Counted from the first letter of the stretch, positions 1 to 9,041 are shown. The stretch: 64,000 bases of DNA from Pararoseomonas baculiformis (GCF_017813395.1 NZ_JAGIZB010000005.1:186001-250000), one strand, 5' to 3'. Numbers and translations are program-made. Notes: generated from the letters alone by a model not told the origin.

Positions 1-1
1 C

Positions 2-1327
2 GAGATGAAGGCTGATTGCGCCTATTTCCTGGAAGACGACCTCGTTCTTGCGCCGCGCTACCTTCGCATCATGGACATGCTGCGCACCGGGGCGGAGGGC
101 ACGCCGGAGATCGGCTATTTCGCCGCCTATGGCCATCTCACCGCCAGCGCGGCGGACCAGCTGAAACACCGCAGGATGCTGCGCCGGATCGGCCATCTGT
201 GGGGCTTCGGCCTGTTCCGCCGCCATTGGGAGGCGATGCAGCCCCTCATGGCCGACTACTACGAGATGGTGCTCGGCCGGGACTACAAGGATCGTTCCAC
301 GCCCGATATCCGGCGGCGCTACCGGGAGCGCGACATCCTGGTCGGCGTCACCTCGCAGGACGATGTGAAGAAGGCAGTGACCTACGCTCTCGGCCACGTC
401 GCCCTGAACACGCATCTCGTCAGCGGGCGCTATATCGGCGCGGTCGGGCTGCATATGAGCCAGGAGCGCTTCGACCAAGCCGGATATGCCCGGACCGTCT
501 GGATCGACCCGGAGGAACTGGCCTTCGACTTCCCCGATGCCCCGGCCCTGGCAGCCATGCAGGCCGAGGAGACGGAACGGCGCCGCCAAGCCATCGAGAA
601 CGAAGCGAAGCCGCAGCCCAAGTCGCCCGCACCCAGGCCGGCCCCAAAGCCGGCAACACCGCCAGCGCCCTCCCGCCGCCCGGTCCCGGAAGGGGACACC
701 AAGGCACGCCCCTTGCTGCGTGGCCCGCATATGAGCGCGGAGGAGCGGCAGCTCCTGGAGCGGATGCTCGCTTCCGGCCGGCGGCGCTACGCGGAGTTCG
801 GCACGGGCGGTTCGACGCTGCTCGCGGCGCGGCAGGGCTTCGATCTGATGGTGGGCGTGGAGTCGGATCCCGCCTGGGCCAGAACCGTGCGCGAGGATGA
901 GGAAGTGGCCGCCGTCATCGCGGCGGGGCGCGCCTCCATCCTCCACGCCGATATCGGCCCCGTGGGGGCCTGGGGCTCGCCGGTGGACCGCAACGCGATT
1001 CGTCCATGGCCGAACTACATCGCCCGGATGTGGGAGGAATGGGACCGGCTCGGGACATTTCCGGACCTCGTCTTCGTCGATGGCCGTTTTCGCGTGGCCT
1101 GCTGCCTTTCCACCGCCCTGCTGGCCGCGGCACATCGCGGGCAACACCCACCACCGCTCGTCATGATCCATGATGTCGGCGAGCGCCGCCCCAATTACGA
1201 CCGCGCGCTCGACTTCTTCCATATCGAGGAACAGGTGGGCACGCTGCGGGTGATGTCGCCACGCCTCCTGCGCTCTCCCGAGGCGATCCTCGCCGCTTTT
1301 CTTGGACGGATCTTCGAGGTCGTCTGA
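2..1327 (+). CDS. Glycosyltransferase/methyltransferase-like fusion protein (5' end outside window)
   Basis: The reading frame is open to the left edge, so the first Met seen (position 5) is probably internal and the N-terminus is missing. The visible N-terminal part (about 190 residues) starts with a hydrophobic stretch and an EDD acidic motif followed by LAPRYL, as in GT-A glycosyltransferases around the nucleotide-sugar/metal site. A Pro/Ala/Lys-rich linker (about residues 195-235) separates it from a C-terminal region with EFGTGGST, VESDPAW and VFVDGRFR, which resembles class I methyltransferase-like folds in polysaccharide clusters. The donor and acceptor cannot be told. The next three genes are co-directional and one is a GT4 enzyme, so a surface-glycan role is inferred. 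Confidence 0.6.
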   Translation, partial: EMKADCAYFLEDDLVLAPRYLRIMDMLRTGAEGTPEIGYFAAYGHLTASAADQLKHRRMLRRIGHLWGFGLFRRHWEAMQPLMADYYEMVLGRDYKDRSTPDIRRRYRERDILVGVTSQDDVKKAVTYALGHVALNTHLVSGRYIGAVGLHMSQERFDQAGYARTVWIDPEELAFDFPDAPALAAMQAEETERRRQAIENEAKPQPKSPAPRPAPKPATPPAPSRRPVPEGDTKARPLLRGPHMSAEERQLLERMLASGRRRYAEFGTGGSTLLAARQGFDLMVGVESDPAWARTVREDEEVAAVIAAGRASILHADIGPVGAWGSPVDRNAIRPWPNYIARMWEEWDRLGTFPDLVFVDGRFRVACCLSTALLAAAHRGQHPPPLVMIHDVGERRPNYDRALDFFHIEEQVGTLRVMSPRLLRSPEAILAAFLGRIFEVV

Positions 1328-1491
1328 CTCATGCGGTTACGGATGATTGCCGAAGGGCATCCTTCGTGGTGAAATGGCAGGGTGTTACACGCGCTTCGGG
1401 TGGGCCTTCCATTGAGGGTGCCTCGCCTTCAGCACCTTGATGGGTCAAGTCCGAGAATCTGCATGCCACTCCGGCTCGGGACGATCGGAAC

Positions 1492-2133
1492 GTGATCCGC
1501 GGACATCTTGATGCCCTGACGGCTGCCGGCTTCGTCGAAGGATGGGCCTTTGACCGTGAAACCCCGGCACGCCCGGTTCAGGTGCGCGTGGTGGATCCGG
1601 AGGGGGCAGAGCTTGCTCTCGGTCACGCGCATCTCTTTCGTGCGGACCTCGCCAATGTGAATTTCGGATATGGCTGGTGCGCCTTCCGCCTCCGGCTGGG
1701 GCGGCCCGTCCAGGAGGTCGCCGGCATTCCCGTGAGCCTCCAGGCCGCGGAAACCGGGGAAGAGATCCAGCCCGCGCGCGTGCTGAAACTGCGGGATGGC
1801 GCCGAGCCCATCGGCAACAGCCTGGCCCGGGTGGTAGCCGCCGATCCGCTGGTTGCCGGATCGATCGAGCAACTCCGGGGCTATGCGCCCGTGCTGCAGG
1901 ACTTCATGTCCCGGCGCGGCATCCCGGAGTTCATCCGCACGGCCTATCTCTATGTGCTCGGCCGCCCGGCCGACGAGGATGGGATCCGCAGCTATGCGCC
2001 CCTGCTCGGCATCGGGGCTCTCACCCCTTTCGGCCTGCTGGCCGTGCTCGCCGCCAGCGAGGAGTTCCGCGCACGCCCCCGCGCGCTTCTGGCCCCCAAT
2101 ACGCCGGCCTTCGTCTTCGGCATCCATGACTGA
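1492..2133 (+). CDS. DUF4214-like domain protein
   Basis: A 213-residue protein with a GTG start. No signal peptide or membrane segment is evident. The C-terminal third (about residues 140-195), with AYLYVLGRPADEDGIRSY and a following ASEEFRAR, matches the pattern of DUF4214-type repeats found in bacterial surface and glycan-associated proteins. The N-terminal half is predicted beta-rich (GWAFDRE, VRVVDPEG) and I do not recognise it. It lies between the fusion glycosyltransferase and another unknown gene on the same strand, so a role in the same glycan pathway is inferred from context only. Confidence 0.55.
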   Translation: MIRGHLDALTAAGFVEGWAFDRETPARPVQVRVVDPEGAELALGHAHLFRADLANVNFGYGWCAFRLRLGRPVQEVAGIPVSLQAAETGEEIQPARVLKLRDGAEPIGNSLARVVAADPLVAGSIEQLRGYAPVLQDFMSRRGIPEFIRTAYLYVLGRPADEDGIRSYAPLLGIGALTPFGLLAVLAASEEFRARPRALLAPNTPAFVFGIHD

Positions 2134-2153
2134 GAGCGGTTCGGCCATTTCCC

Positions 2154-3245
2154 ATGCCTGACGACGCACCGCCCGCTCAGTCCGTTTTCGGGCCACGGAT
2201 CTTGGTTTCCCTGCCCGGCTCCTGGCTTCCGGCACTGAAAATTCCCGGCTCCCTCTTCGGGCGGGACGCGCTGCGCGACGTGGTGATGCCCATCGAGTTG
2301 CGCGCCGCACTCGCCCTGCTGACCCAGGAAGCCACGGCGCACCTCATCACCATGCAGTTCGTCGCGCGGCCGGAGATCTTCACGCATGGCCGGGCCCGCG
2401 CATGGCTCGACCAGCGCATCGGGGATACGCAGGACCATGTGGCGCTTACCGATGGTCACACCCTGCGGGCCATCCCTGGCCTCAGGAACCACATGTTCTT
2501 CTATCCCCGGGGCAATCCGGGGAAGGAGGCGGCGCTGCGGAACCTGCTGCGCCTGGCGCCGGAGCTGTTCTCGGGCCTTGCCTCGCAGATCAATGGCGGG
2601 ATCGGCTATCGCTGCGGCGATGCCTGGCACCGCCCATCCGCGATGCATCTGCGCCTCCGCCAAACACCGGCCATGGGCGTGGTTGAGCGTTTTCCTTTCT
2701 CCTGCGCTCCGCTGGGGCCACTGGGCACGCGCGACATCGAACCCGCCCCGCCCGACACACCGCTCCCGGCCGACCGTCCGATCCGCTACATCCCGCTGAG
2801 CGAGACGGCGCTGGCCGATACCGCTTTCCTGCGCATGGTGGCCCAGGAGGTGCTGCGGGCGATCTTCGGCGGGCCCGAGCTTGTGCTCCTCGAGCTGCCC
2901 CGTCCTGAGGGCGGCGCCGAGGTGGCCGGGCGGATCGCGGCGGCCGTCAAGGCCTTCAATGCCATCGGGGTAACCTTTCCGCGCACCGAGTCCTGGGCCG
3001 CCCAGTTCGTCACCGCCCCGCCACGCGACACGCCGCTGGGTTCCATCCTCCTGCATCCCGGCATCCCATTCTGGTGTTACGGACTGGATTTCTACGCAAT
3101 GGCGGAGCGCATCGAGGTGGCAGGCAGCGGCATGGCCAGCCGGTTCCGCGCCCTTCTCTCGGCCTGGCTGGAGCGGGACGTGACGCTGCTTCGCCTGGGC
3201 AGCACCGGATGGGCAGCGCGCGTCACTTTGAGCGACACGCCATGA
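2154..3245 (+). CDS. Conserved-looking hypothetical protein, 363 aa
   Basis: I do not recognise this family. It is soluble-looking, with no signal peptide or transmembrane helix. It contains an RNHMFFYPRGNPGKE segment near residue 110 and LLHPGIPFWCYGLDF near residue 300. It starts 20 bases after the DUF4214-like gene, and its TGA stop overlaps the ATG of the GT4 gene (ATGA), so these genes are probably translationally coupled. That coupling points to a function in the same surface-polysaccharide or glycoprotein pathway. No catalytic motif could be assigned. Confidence 0.6.
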   Translation: MPDDAPPAQSVFGPRILVSLPGSWLPALKIPGSLFGRDALRDVVMPIELRAALALLTQEATAHLITMQFVARPEIFTHGRARAWLDQRIGDTQDHVALTDGHTLRAIPGLRNHMFFYPRGNPGKEAALRNLLRLAPELFSGLASQINGGIGYRCGDAWHRPSAMHLRLRQTPAMGVVERFPFSCAPLGPLGTRDIEPAPPDTPLPADRPIRYIPLSETALADTAFLRMVAQEVLRAIFGGPELVLLELPRPEGGAEVAGRIAAAVKAFNAIGVTFPRTESWAAQFVTAPPRDTPLGSILLHPGIPFWCYGLDFYAMAERIEVAGSGMASRFRALLSAWLERDVTLLRLGSTGWAARVTLSDTP

Positions 3246-4336
3246 CGGAGACCACCCCGAAACCGCGCCTGACCTTGGACATCACGCCGCTGCTCGAGGA
3301 TGAGTGGACCGGCATCTCGGTCTTCACGCGCCGCCTTGCCCAGGCGCTGGAGCGGAGCGGCCGCGTCGAGCTGGACTACGGCATCCGCATGACGCGCATC
3401 GCCGCACCCGAGGTGCGGGAAACCATCCGGCACGGGTCCGGCTCCTTCCTGCGCGGCCGGATCAATGGCCGCCCGTCCGACGCTTTCGAGCCGATCGATT
3501 CCTCGCTGCCGCTCCTGTACCCCTCGGTGAAGGAGAATTTCGGCCTCGCGCGTCGCGAGGCGAGCACCATCCACGACATCAGCACGCTGGTGATGCCCGA
3601 GACGCATGACCAGGCGAATGTGGCCTATCACCTGGAGCCGCTGCGCGATCAGATCACCAGCGACGAGGTTGTCTTCTGCGTTTCCGAGGCCACTCGGGCC
3701 GCGCTGTCCGATACCTTTCCCTGGGTCGCGCCCAAGACCCGGCTGCTGATGCAGTATGCGGACTGGCCCGAGCATTTCCCCCTGCTCGACCGGAACCAGC
3801 CCACGGTGGAACTGGGTCGCTACGCGGTGGTGATCGGCACGATCGAGCCGCGGAAGAACCTCGATCTCCTCCTGCGCGCGCTGGAGCATCCCTCCGTCAT
3901 CGCGTCGGACCTCACCTTCATCGTCATCGGCCGCCGCGGCTGGCTGGCGGACCAGGCACTCGCCAGGCTGCGCCCCCAGGCGCAGCAGAAGGTGAAGTTC
4001 ACCGGATTCGTCTCGGAATTCGTGAAGTACCGGCTGCTCAAGGCCGCCGAATTCCTCATTCTCACCTCCGTCTACGAGGGCTTCGGCATTCCCGCGGTGG
4101 AGGCGATGAGCCTGGGCAAGCCCGTCCTGGCTTCCCTCACCTCCAGCTTCCCCGAGGTGATCGGGGATGGCGGCGTGTTCTTCGATCCCTTTTCGGTGGA
4201 TGAGTTCGCCGCGGGGCTGAAGGAGATTTCCGATCCTCGCCGCATCGCAGAGCTTGCCCCGCTGGCGCTGCAGCAGGCCGCCTCCTTCACGCCGGATCGC
4301 ATGGCCGCGCCCGTTCTGGAATGGATCGGGGCCTGA
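3242..4336 (+). CDS. Glycosyltransferase family 4 (GT-B fold)
   Basis: A 364-residue glycosyltransferase that would transfer a sugar from a nucleotide donor to a glycan acceptor in the cytoplasm. The N-terminal Rossmann domain carries LEDEWTGISVFTRRLAQAL, typical of the glycine-rich acceptor side. The C-terminal domain has EPRKNLDLLLRAL (about residue 200) and the donor-site motif YEGFGIPAVEAMSLGKPV with the EX7E acid spacing (about residues 278-295). I chose the ATG at 3242 because it overlaps the upstream stop (ATGA); the frame is open further upstream but would overlap the previous gene by over 150 bases. It ends the first operon, just before a hairpin. Confidence 0.85.
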   Translation: MTETTPKPRLTLDITPLLEDEWTGISVFTRRLAQALERSGRVELDYGIRMTRIAAPEVRETIRHGSGSFLRGRINGRPSDAFEPIDSSLPLLYPSVKENFGLARREASTIHDISTLVMPETHDQANVAYHLEPLRDQITSDEVVFCVSEATRAALSDTFPWVAPKTRLLMQYADWPEHFPLLDRNQPTVELGRYAVVIGTIEPRKNLDLLLRALEHPSVIASDLTFIVIGRRGWLADQALARLRPQAQQKVKFTGFVSEFVKYRLLKAAEFLILTSVYEGFGIPAVEAMSLGKPVLASLTSSFPEVIGDGGVFFDPFSVDEFAAGLKEISDPRRIAELAPLALQQAASFTPDRMAAPVLEWIGA

Positions 4337-4344
4337 GGCCCGCT

Positions 4345-4367
4345 GGCCGGGGCAGCGCGCCCCGGCC
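4345..4367. terminator. Hairpin between convergent genes
   Basis: A perfect 9-bp stem (GGCCGGGGC / GCCCCGGCC) with a 5-base loop lies between the convergent GT4 and monooxygenase genes. It could end transcription from both sides. There is no clear T-tract, so intrinsic termination is uncertain. Confidence 0.5.
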
Positions 4368-4375
4368 GCCGCCGC

Positions 4376-5695
4376 TCAGAATTCCAGCAGGTTCTCGCGG
4401 AAGGTGGCGTGCCCATAGGCTTTCCGCACCAGGCCGCGCGCCTGCAGGGCGGGCACCAGCCCCTCGGCCACCTCGGCCACCACGCGGCGGCTCACATCAC
4501 CCATGGAGAGGAGGAAGCCGTCCCCGCCGACCTCCTGCATCACCTCGGCCATCTGCCCGGCGATGCTGTCCACCGTGCCGCAGAGATCCACCGAGAGGCC
4601 GGTCGCGCTGTAATCGGTGAAGGCCTGGCGCAGCGTCTTCCCGCCGGCGCCCAGCTTCTTCAGCGTGTCCAGGTTCTGCTGGTGGCCGTTGGTGCGCAGG
4701 TTCTCGTCGATCGGCTTGTCCAGGTCGAAGCCGGCGAAGTCGATATTGGTTACCTTGCTGAAATGGGCGAGGCGCTGCGCGATCTTGCGGTCCGCGATCG
4801 CGATGCGCTCCAGGCGCCGCAGCTCGGCATGCTCCGCGCTCTCGCCGATGATCGGGTTGACGAGGAAAAGGACCTTGATGTGGTCGGGGTTCCGGCCCAC
4901 CGCCGTGGCGCGGGCACGGATGTCGTTCCGGTAGGCCTTCATGGCCTCGATGCCCTTGGGGTTTGCCACCACGGTCTCCCCATGGGTGGCGGCGAATTGT
5001 CGCCCGCGCGGGCTGCCGCCGGCCTGGGCGATTACCGGGCGCCCCTGGATACAGGGGCCGGAATTCAGCGGCCCGCGGGAGGAGTACCACTTGCCCTTGA
5101 AGTCCACGGCGTGAACCTTAGTGTGGTCCACCAGCACGCCGCTTTCGGTGTCGGCCAGGATTGCGCCCGGTTCCCAGCAATCCCACAGCGCGTTCACGCA
5201 GGCCATGTATTCATCGGCCATGTCGTAGCGCAGGTCATGCTCGGGCAACCCGTCCAGGCCGTAGTTGCGCGCGGCCATGTCGCTGCTGCCCGTCACCATG
5301 TTCCAGCCCGCGCGCCCCGCCGAGACCTGGTCCAGCGTGGCGATGATCCGCGCGAGGAGATAGGGGTGATGCGTGAAGGTGGCGAGGGTGGTGGCCACGC
5401 CGATCCTCTTCGTCGCAGCGAAGAGCAGCGTCGCGATGATCGAGGGGTCCTGCCGCGGCACGGAGAGCCCGTTCCTCAGGTAGATCTCGCGCGAGCCGCC
5501 ATAGGCCTCACCGACATAGGAGCTGTCCTCGAGGAGGATGTAGTCGAAGCAGGCGCGCTCCAGCGCCCGCGCCATGTCGATGAACAGGTCCGGATGGCGC
5601 CAGTCCCGGCCGATCTGGCCTGTCCAGGGCTCGCCCCAGGCCTGCACGCTGGAACCCTGCAGAAACCAGCCGAGATGGAAGGGTCGCGCCGCCAT
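4376..5695 (-). CDS. NtaA/SnaA/DszA-family FMN-dependent monooxygenase
   Basis: A 439-residue flavin-dependent monooxygenase of the bacterial luciferase superfamily, the group that includes nitrilotriacetate monooxygenase and DszA and uses FMNH2 from a partner reductase. Family features are the N-terminal HLGWFLQG, the long GEPWTGQIGRDWRHPD, NMVTGSSDMAARNYG (about residues 130-145), AQAGGSPRGRQFAA (about 225-238) and a C-terminal GGDGFLLSM. The length is typical. The substrate cannot be deduced. No flavin reductase is adjacent. It lies 65 bases downstream of the LysR gene and may share its regulation. Confidence 0.85.
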   Translation of the reverse strand: MAARPFHLGWFLQGSSVQAWGEPWTGQIGRDWRHPDLFIDMARALERACFDYILLEDSSYVGEAYGGSREIYLRNGLSVPRQDPSIIATLLFAATKRIGVATTLATFTHHPYLLARIIATLDQVSAGRAGWNMVTGSSDMAARNYGLDGLPEHDLRYDMADEYMACVNALWDCWEPGAILADTESGVLVDHTKVHAVDFKGKWYSSRGPLNSGPCIQGRPVIAQAGGSPRGRQFAATHGETVVANPKGIEAMKAYRNDIRARATAVGRNPDHIKVLFLVNPIIGESAEHAELRRLERIAIADRKIAQRLAHFSKVTNIDFAGFDLDKPIDENLRTNGHQQNLDTLKKLGAGGKTLRQAFTDYSATGLSVDLCGTVDSIAGQMAEVMQEVGGDGFLLSMGDVSRRVVAEVAEGLVPALQARGLVRKAYGHATFRENLLEF

Positions 5696-5760
5696 GCACC
5701 GTCTCCGATTGCCAATGTCCCGGAGCCTCCGGGAAGGTCACCCAGAGGCTCCCCCAGGGA

Positions 5761-6693
5761 TCATGCCCTAGCAACATCCCCGCCAGGAGCCCTGGCAACA
5801 TCCCCGCCAGGGCGCGGCGCCTGCCCTTCGATCAGCGGGCGCCTGGCCGCGATCTGCTCGCCCAGGCTGTCCATCAGCACGCGCACCCGCGGCGTATGGC
5901 GCAGGTCGGGATGGGTGAGCAGCCACAGGTCGGAGGCATAGTCCGGCTCAGGTGCCGCGAGGCGGCGCAGCCCCGGCCAGGCATCCCCGATGAAGCAGGG
6001 CAGATGCGCCACCCCGATGCCCGCGGCGACGGCATGCGCCAGCCCCAGCACCGTGTCGAAGCGGCCGGCCAGCCGATCCGGCGGCACGGCGGCACGGGCG
6101 AAGCGCACCACCTTCAGCCCGGCGAGATTGTCGCCCAGGCAGACCCAGTCCCCCTCCTGGTCCGCCCCCTCCACGCCGTAGAGCGCCCAGGCGATGCGCG
6201 CGGCGCGGCGGCCCACCAGGGTTTCGGGCGGGCTGTCCGTGGCGCGCACGGCCACGTCCGCGTCACGGCGGGACAGGTTCAGCGCGGCGTTGCCGGTGAC
6301 AAGGTCCAGCCGGATGGCCGGGTTCGCCTCGCGGAAGCGCGCCAGCATGGGCATCAGCAGGTCGGAGAGAATGCTGTCGCTCGTCGCGATTCTCACCTCG
6401 CCCGAGGGGGCGGGCGCCTGGCCGGAGAGGCGGCGCGTGACGGCGGTGATGTCCTCGTCCACCCGCGCGGCCAGGGCCGCCATCTCCTCCCCGGCGGGGG
6501 TGAGGGTGTAGCCGCTGCGATGGCGCTCGAAGAGCGGGGTGCCCAGCAGGGCCTCCACCGCCTTGAGCCGGCGGAAGACGGTGGAATGGTCGATGCCCAG
6601 CCTTGCCGCGGCGGCGGGCAGGTTGCGCGTGGCCGCCACCGCGTCGATCAGCCGGAAATCATCCCAGGCGAGGGTGCGCGCGGCTTCCTTCAA
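5761..6693 (-). CDS. LysR-family transcriptional regulator
   Basis: About 310 residues. The N-terminal winged helix-turn-helix (AWDDFRLIDAVAATRNLPAA through LERHRSGY-like wing, residues about 8-65) is followed by a LysR substrate-binding domain (SGEVRIATSDSILSDLLMP onward). No Met lies near the HTH. A TTG at 6693 gives the normal family start, and a strong hairpin at 6719-6749 argues against a longer N-terminus. The C-terminus ends in two 8-residue repeats (GGDVARAP). The gene sits next to a divergent dioxygenase-esterase-pirin run with a LysR-type palindrome between, so it probably controls those genes; the inducer is likely aromatic or quinone-like (inference). Confidence 0.82.
   Translation of the reverse strand: MKEAARTLAWDDFRLIDAVAATRNLPAAAARLGIDHSTVFRRLKAVEALLGTPLFERHRSGYTLTPAGEEMAALAARVDEDITAVTRRLSGQAPAPSGEVRIATSDSILSDLLMPMLARFREANPAIRLDLVTGNAALNLSRRDADVAVRATDSPPETLVGRRAARIAWALYGVEGADQEGDWVCLGDNLAGLKVVRFARAAVPPDRLAGRFDTVLGLAHAVAAGIGVAHLPCFIGDAWPGLRRLAAPEPDYASDLWLLTHPDLRHTPRVRVLMDSLGEQIAARRPLIEGQAPRPGGDVARAPGGDVARA
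5771..5811. repeat. Tandem 17-bp direct repeat at the 3' end of the LysR gene
   Basis: The 17-mer at 5771-5787 recurs exactly at 5795-5811, a 24-base period that adds one 8-residue unit to the LysR C-terminus. The second copy also sits in a small CCCTGGC/GCCAGGG inverted repeat (5790-5812). Replication slippage is the simplest explanation. Confidence 0.85.
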
Positions 6694-6718
6694 CGGCTCT
6701 GTCCCTGGCGAACGCGAA

Positions 6719-6749
6719 GCCGGCGGCACGGGAGGACCGTGCCGCCGGC
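6719..6749 (-). terminator. Strong hairpin after the doxX gene
   Basis: A perfect 13-bp stem (GCCGGCGGCACGG / CCGTGCCGCCGGC) with a 5-base loop lies just downstream of the doxX stop and upstream of the LysR start on the minus strand. It could terminate or attenuate the doxX transcript before the regulator. The following bases (TTCGCGTTCG) are only moderately T-rich. Confidence 0.55.
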
Positions 6750-6772
6750 GGGTCGCCAGGATTCTAGGCCCT

Positions 6773-7210
6773 TCAGGCCGTGGCAGCGAGGCCATCGCGC
6801 CCACCCATGGCCGGAACCGGGGTGGCGCGGAGCGCGAGCGCACCATCGCCGGCCAGCGCCTGCACCAGCGCCGCCAAGGCGAGGAAGGCGGGATATTCCC
6901 AGCCGCCATTGGGGGCGTTGAACACCCAGCCATTGCCGGCATGCACCATCAGCGCGCCCAGCAGCACCGGTAGCAGCGCCAGGGAAACGGCCCGGGAATA
7001 GAGGCCGAGGATGAGGGCCAGGCCGCCCAGCGCCTCGGCCAACATGATCGGCCAGGCGAGGAAGCCGGGAAGGCCGATCTGGCCGAGGAAGGCCGTGAAG
7101 CCCGGCATGGTGAAGACGCCGAACTTCAGCCAGGCATGGGCCAGGAACATGACGCCGAGCGAGACCCGCAGGAGGGTCAGGCCATAGGGGGCAAGGCGAG
7201 GATCGATCAT
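6773..7210 (-). CDS. DoxX-family membrane protein
   Basis: A 145-residue membrane protein with four predicted helices: LLRVSLGVMFLAHAW; AWPIMLAEALGGLALILGLY; LALLPVLLGALMVHA; and FLALAALVQALAG. The family (DoxX/MhqP type) is linked to redox-active quinone or thiol stress but its chemistry is not well defined. The ATG at 7210 gives the expected short N-terminus, with a GGAG about 11 bases upstream. It is transcribed away from the VOC dioxygenase gene. DoxX next to such a dioxygenase and a small esterase recalls the Bacillus MhqR regulon (mhqNOP, mhqED), supporting an electrophile-resistance role. Confidence 0.85.
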   Translation of the reverse strand: MIDPRLAPYGLTLLRVSLGVMFLAHAWLKFGVFTMPGFTAFLGQIGLPGFLAWPIMLAEALGGLALILGLYSRAVSLALLPVLLGALMVHAGNGWVFNAPNGGWEYPAFLALAALVQALAGDGALALRATPVPAMGGRDGLAATA

Positions 7211-7308
7211 GGGAGGATTCTCCGGTCGGGGACCCCGGGATGGGATCGTTGGGCCGGAGGTTGGCCACGCGGCCGCCGCAAGGCCACGGCGAAGACGGCA
7301 AGCCCCGC

Positions 7309-7324
7309 ATTGCACGAACGCAAT
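7309..7324. promoter_or_regulatory. Putative LysR-type operator (ATTGC-N6-GCAAT)
   Basis: A perfect inverted repeat ATTGC-ACGAAC-GCAAT fits the T-N11-A LysR box. It lies midway in the 205-base divergent region, about 92 bases upstream of the dioxygenase start and about 99 upstream of the doxX start. The adjacent LysR gene is the obvious candidate binder. Seen directly: the palindrome; binding is inferred. Confidence 0.5.
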
Positions 7325-7415
7325 CGCCTTTCGCTGGCATTCGCGCCGCGATTGCCCAGATGCTGCGCCAACACCGGAGCGCCGGATGCGCCCCGCCAAG
7401 CCGGAGACAGCGACC

Positions 7416-8354
7416 ATGACCCAGGCCACCAACACCACCCATGGCATCCACCACGTGACCGCCATCGCCGGCAGCGCGCAGCGGAACCTGGATTTCTACA
7501 CCCGCACCCTCGGGCTGCGGCTGGTGAAGAAGACGGTGAACTTCGACGACCCCGGCGCCTACCATTTCTACTATGGCGACGAAGCCGGCAGCCCCGGCAC
7601 CATCCTCACCTTCTTCCCCTGGGAGAATGCGGCGGAAGGCCGTGCCGGCGCGGGCGAGCTGCAGGAGACGGTCTTCCGCATCCCGCAATCCGCCATCGGC
7701 TACTGGACCGCGCGCCTGGTGAACCACGGGCTGGAGCGCAGCACCCGCTTCGGCGAGACGGTGCTCACCTTCCGCGACCCGGACGGGCTGCGCCTGGCCC
7801 TGGCCGGCATCCCCGGCATCGAGGCGGAGCCCGCCTGGGACAATGGCGAAGTGCCGGTGGAGAACGCCATCCGCGGCTTCCACAGCGTCAGCCTGATGCT
7901 GGAGAAGACCGCGGCGACGGGCGCGATCCTCACGGATGTCTTCGACTTCCGGGAAGTCGCGAAGGAGGGGAACACGACCCGCTACGCCGTGGAGGGCACC
8001 TCCATCGGCGGCATCGTGGACCTGAAAGCGGTGGGCGGCTTCCTGCCCGCACGGCTCGGGCGCGGCTCCGTCCACCACCTCGCCTTCCGCGCGGCGGACG
8101 ACGCGGCGGAGATGGAGATGGTGCGGAAGCTGGCCACGAATCACGGGCTGCGCACGACCGAGCAGAAGAACCGCGACTACTTCCGCTCCGTCTACTTCCG
8201 CGAGCCCGGCCATGTGCTGTTCGAGATCGCGACCGACATCCCCGGCTTCGCCGTGGATGAGCCGGCCGGGCAGCTCGGCACCGCGCTGAAGCTGCCGGCC
8301 TTCCTGGAGGGCCATCGCAAGCAGATCGAGGCGACCCTGCCCGTCCTCGCCTGA
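7416..8354 (+). CDS. VOC-family ring-cleaving dioxygenase (MhqO-like)
   Basis: A 312-residue protein with two vicinal-oxygen-chelate modules. Module 1 begins GIHHVTAIAGSAQRNLDFYT and module 2 begins near IRGFHSVSLML, with a metal-ligand pattern of His (HHVT), His (VHHLAF, about residue 220) and Glu (HVLFEIATD, about residue 268). This is the pattern of extradiol-type dioxygenases that open hydroquinones or catechols with Fe(II)/Mn(II). The ATG at 7416 follows a GGAG at good spacing; in-frame codons further upstream would run through the operator region. It heads a three-gene run with an esterase and a pirin, divergent from doxX and LysR. Confidence 0.85.
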   Translation: MTQATNTTHGIHHVTAIAGSAQRNLDFYTRTLGLRLVKKTVNFDDPGAYHFYYGDEAGSPGTILTFFPWENAAEGRAGAGELQETVFRIPQSAIGYWTARLVNHGLERSTRFGETVLTFRDPDGLRLALAGIPGIEAEPAWDNGEVPVENAIRGFHSVSLMLEKTAATGAILTDVFDFREVAKEGNTTRYAVEGTSIGGIVDLKAVGGFLPARLGRGSVHHLAFRAADDAAEMEMVRKLATNHGLRTTEQKNRDYFRSVYFREPGHVLFEIATDIPGFAVDEPAGQLGTALKLPAFLEGHRKQIEATLPVLA

Positions 8355-8410
8355 ACCCGCAGCGCGGGCCGCGCCATCCCGGCGTGGCCCGCCACCGGAG
8401 CACCGCTGCC

Positions 8411-9028
8411 ATGAGCATCACCGAGACCGACTTCATCCACCGCTTCGAGCCGGGCGCCGATGCCACGCGCCCTCCCCTTCTGCTGCTGCATGGCACGGGG
8501 GCCGACGAGAATGACCTGATCCCCTTCGGCCGCCTCGTCGCGCCCGGCGCAACCCTGCTCTCCCCGCGCGGGAAGGTGCTGGAGAACGGCATGCCGCGCT
8601 TCTTCCGCCGCCTGGCCGAAGGCGTGTTCGACGAGGAGGACCTGCGCCGCCGCACGGATGAGCTGGCCGCCTTCATCCGGGAATCACAGGCGCGCCACGG
8701 CCTGGCCGCCCCGGTCGTGCTCGGCTTTTCCAATGGCGCGAATATCGCGGCCAGCCTGCTGCTGCGCCATCCCGGCCTGCTGCGGGGCGCCGCGCTGCTG
8801 CGGGCCATGGTGCCCTTCCGCGATCCACCGCGCGCGAGGCTGGAGGGGACGGAGGTTCTCCTGCTCTCGGGCACGGCGGATCCCATCGTGCCGGCCGCCA
8901 ACAGCGCGTCCCTGGCCAGGATCCTGCAAGACGCCGGCGCCGCCGTCGCGCATCATGCGCTGCCGCTCGGCCACGGGCTGTCGCAGATGGATGTTGCCCT
9001 CACCCGCGACTGGCTCGCGGCCCTTTGA
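8411..9028 (+). CDS. Alpha/beta-hydrolase, carboxylesterase/phospholipase family (MhqD-like)
   Basis: A 205-residue serine hydrolase. It has an [14 protein letters not shown] oxyanion region (about residue 20), nucleophile motif GFSNG (about residue 108), acid in GTADPIVPA (about 157) and His in LGHGLS (about 190). The length is typical of the small carboxylesterase/phospholipase family. It starts 56 bases after the dioxygenase with a CCGGAG ribosome site. Pairing with a ring-cleaving dioxygenase is the same as mhqE-mhqD in Bacillus, suggesting that it hydrolyses ring-cleavage products or esters formed from quinone stress (inference). Confidence 0.83.
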   Translation: MSITETDFIHRFEPGADATRPPLLLLHGTGADENDLIPFGRLVAPGATLLSPRGKVLENGMPRFFRRLAEGVFDEEDLRRRTDELAAFIRESQARHGLAAPVVLGFSNGANIAASLLLRHPGLLRGAALLRAMVPFRDPPRARLEGTEVLLLSGTADPIVPAANSASLARILQDAGAAVAHHALPLGHGLSQMDVALTRDWLAAL

Positions 9029-9041
9029 AGGAATCGCACGA

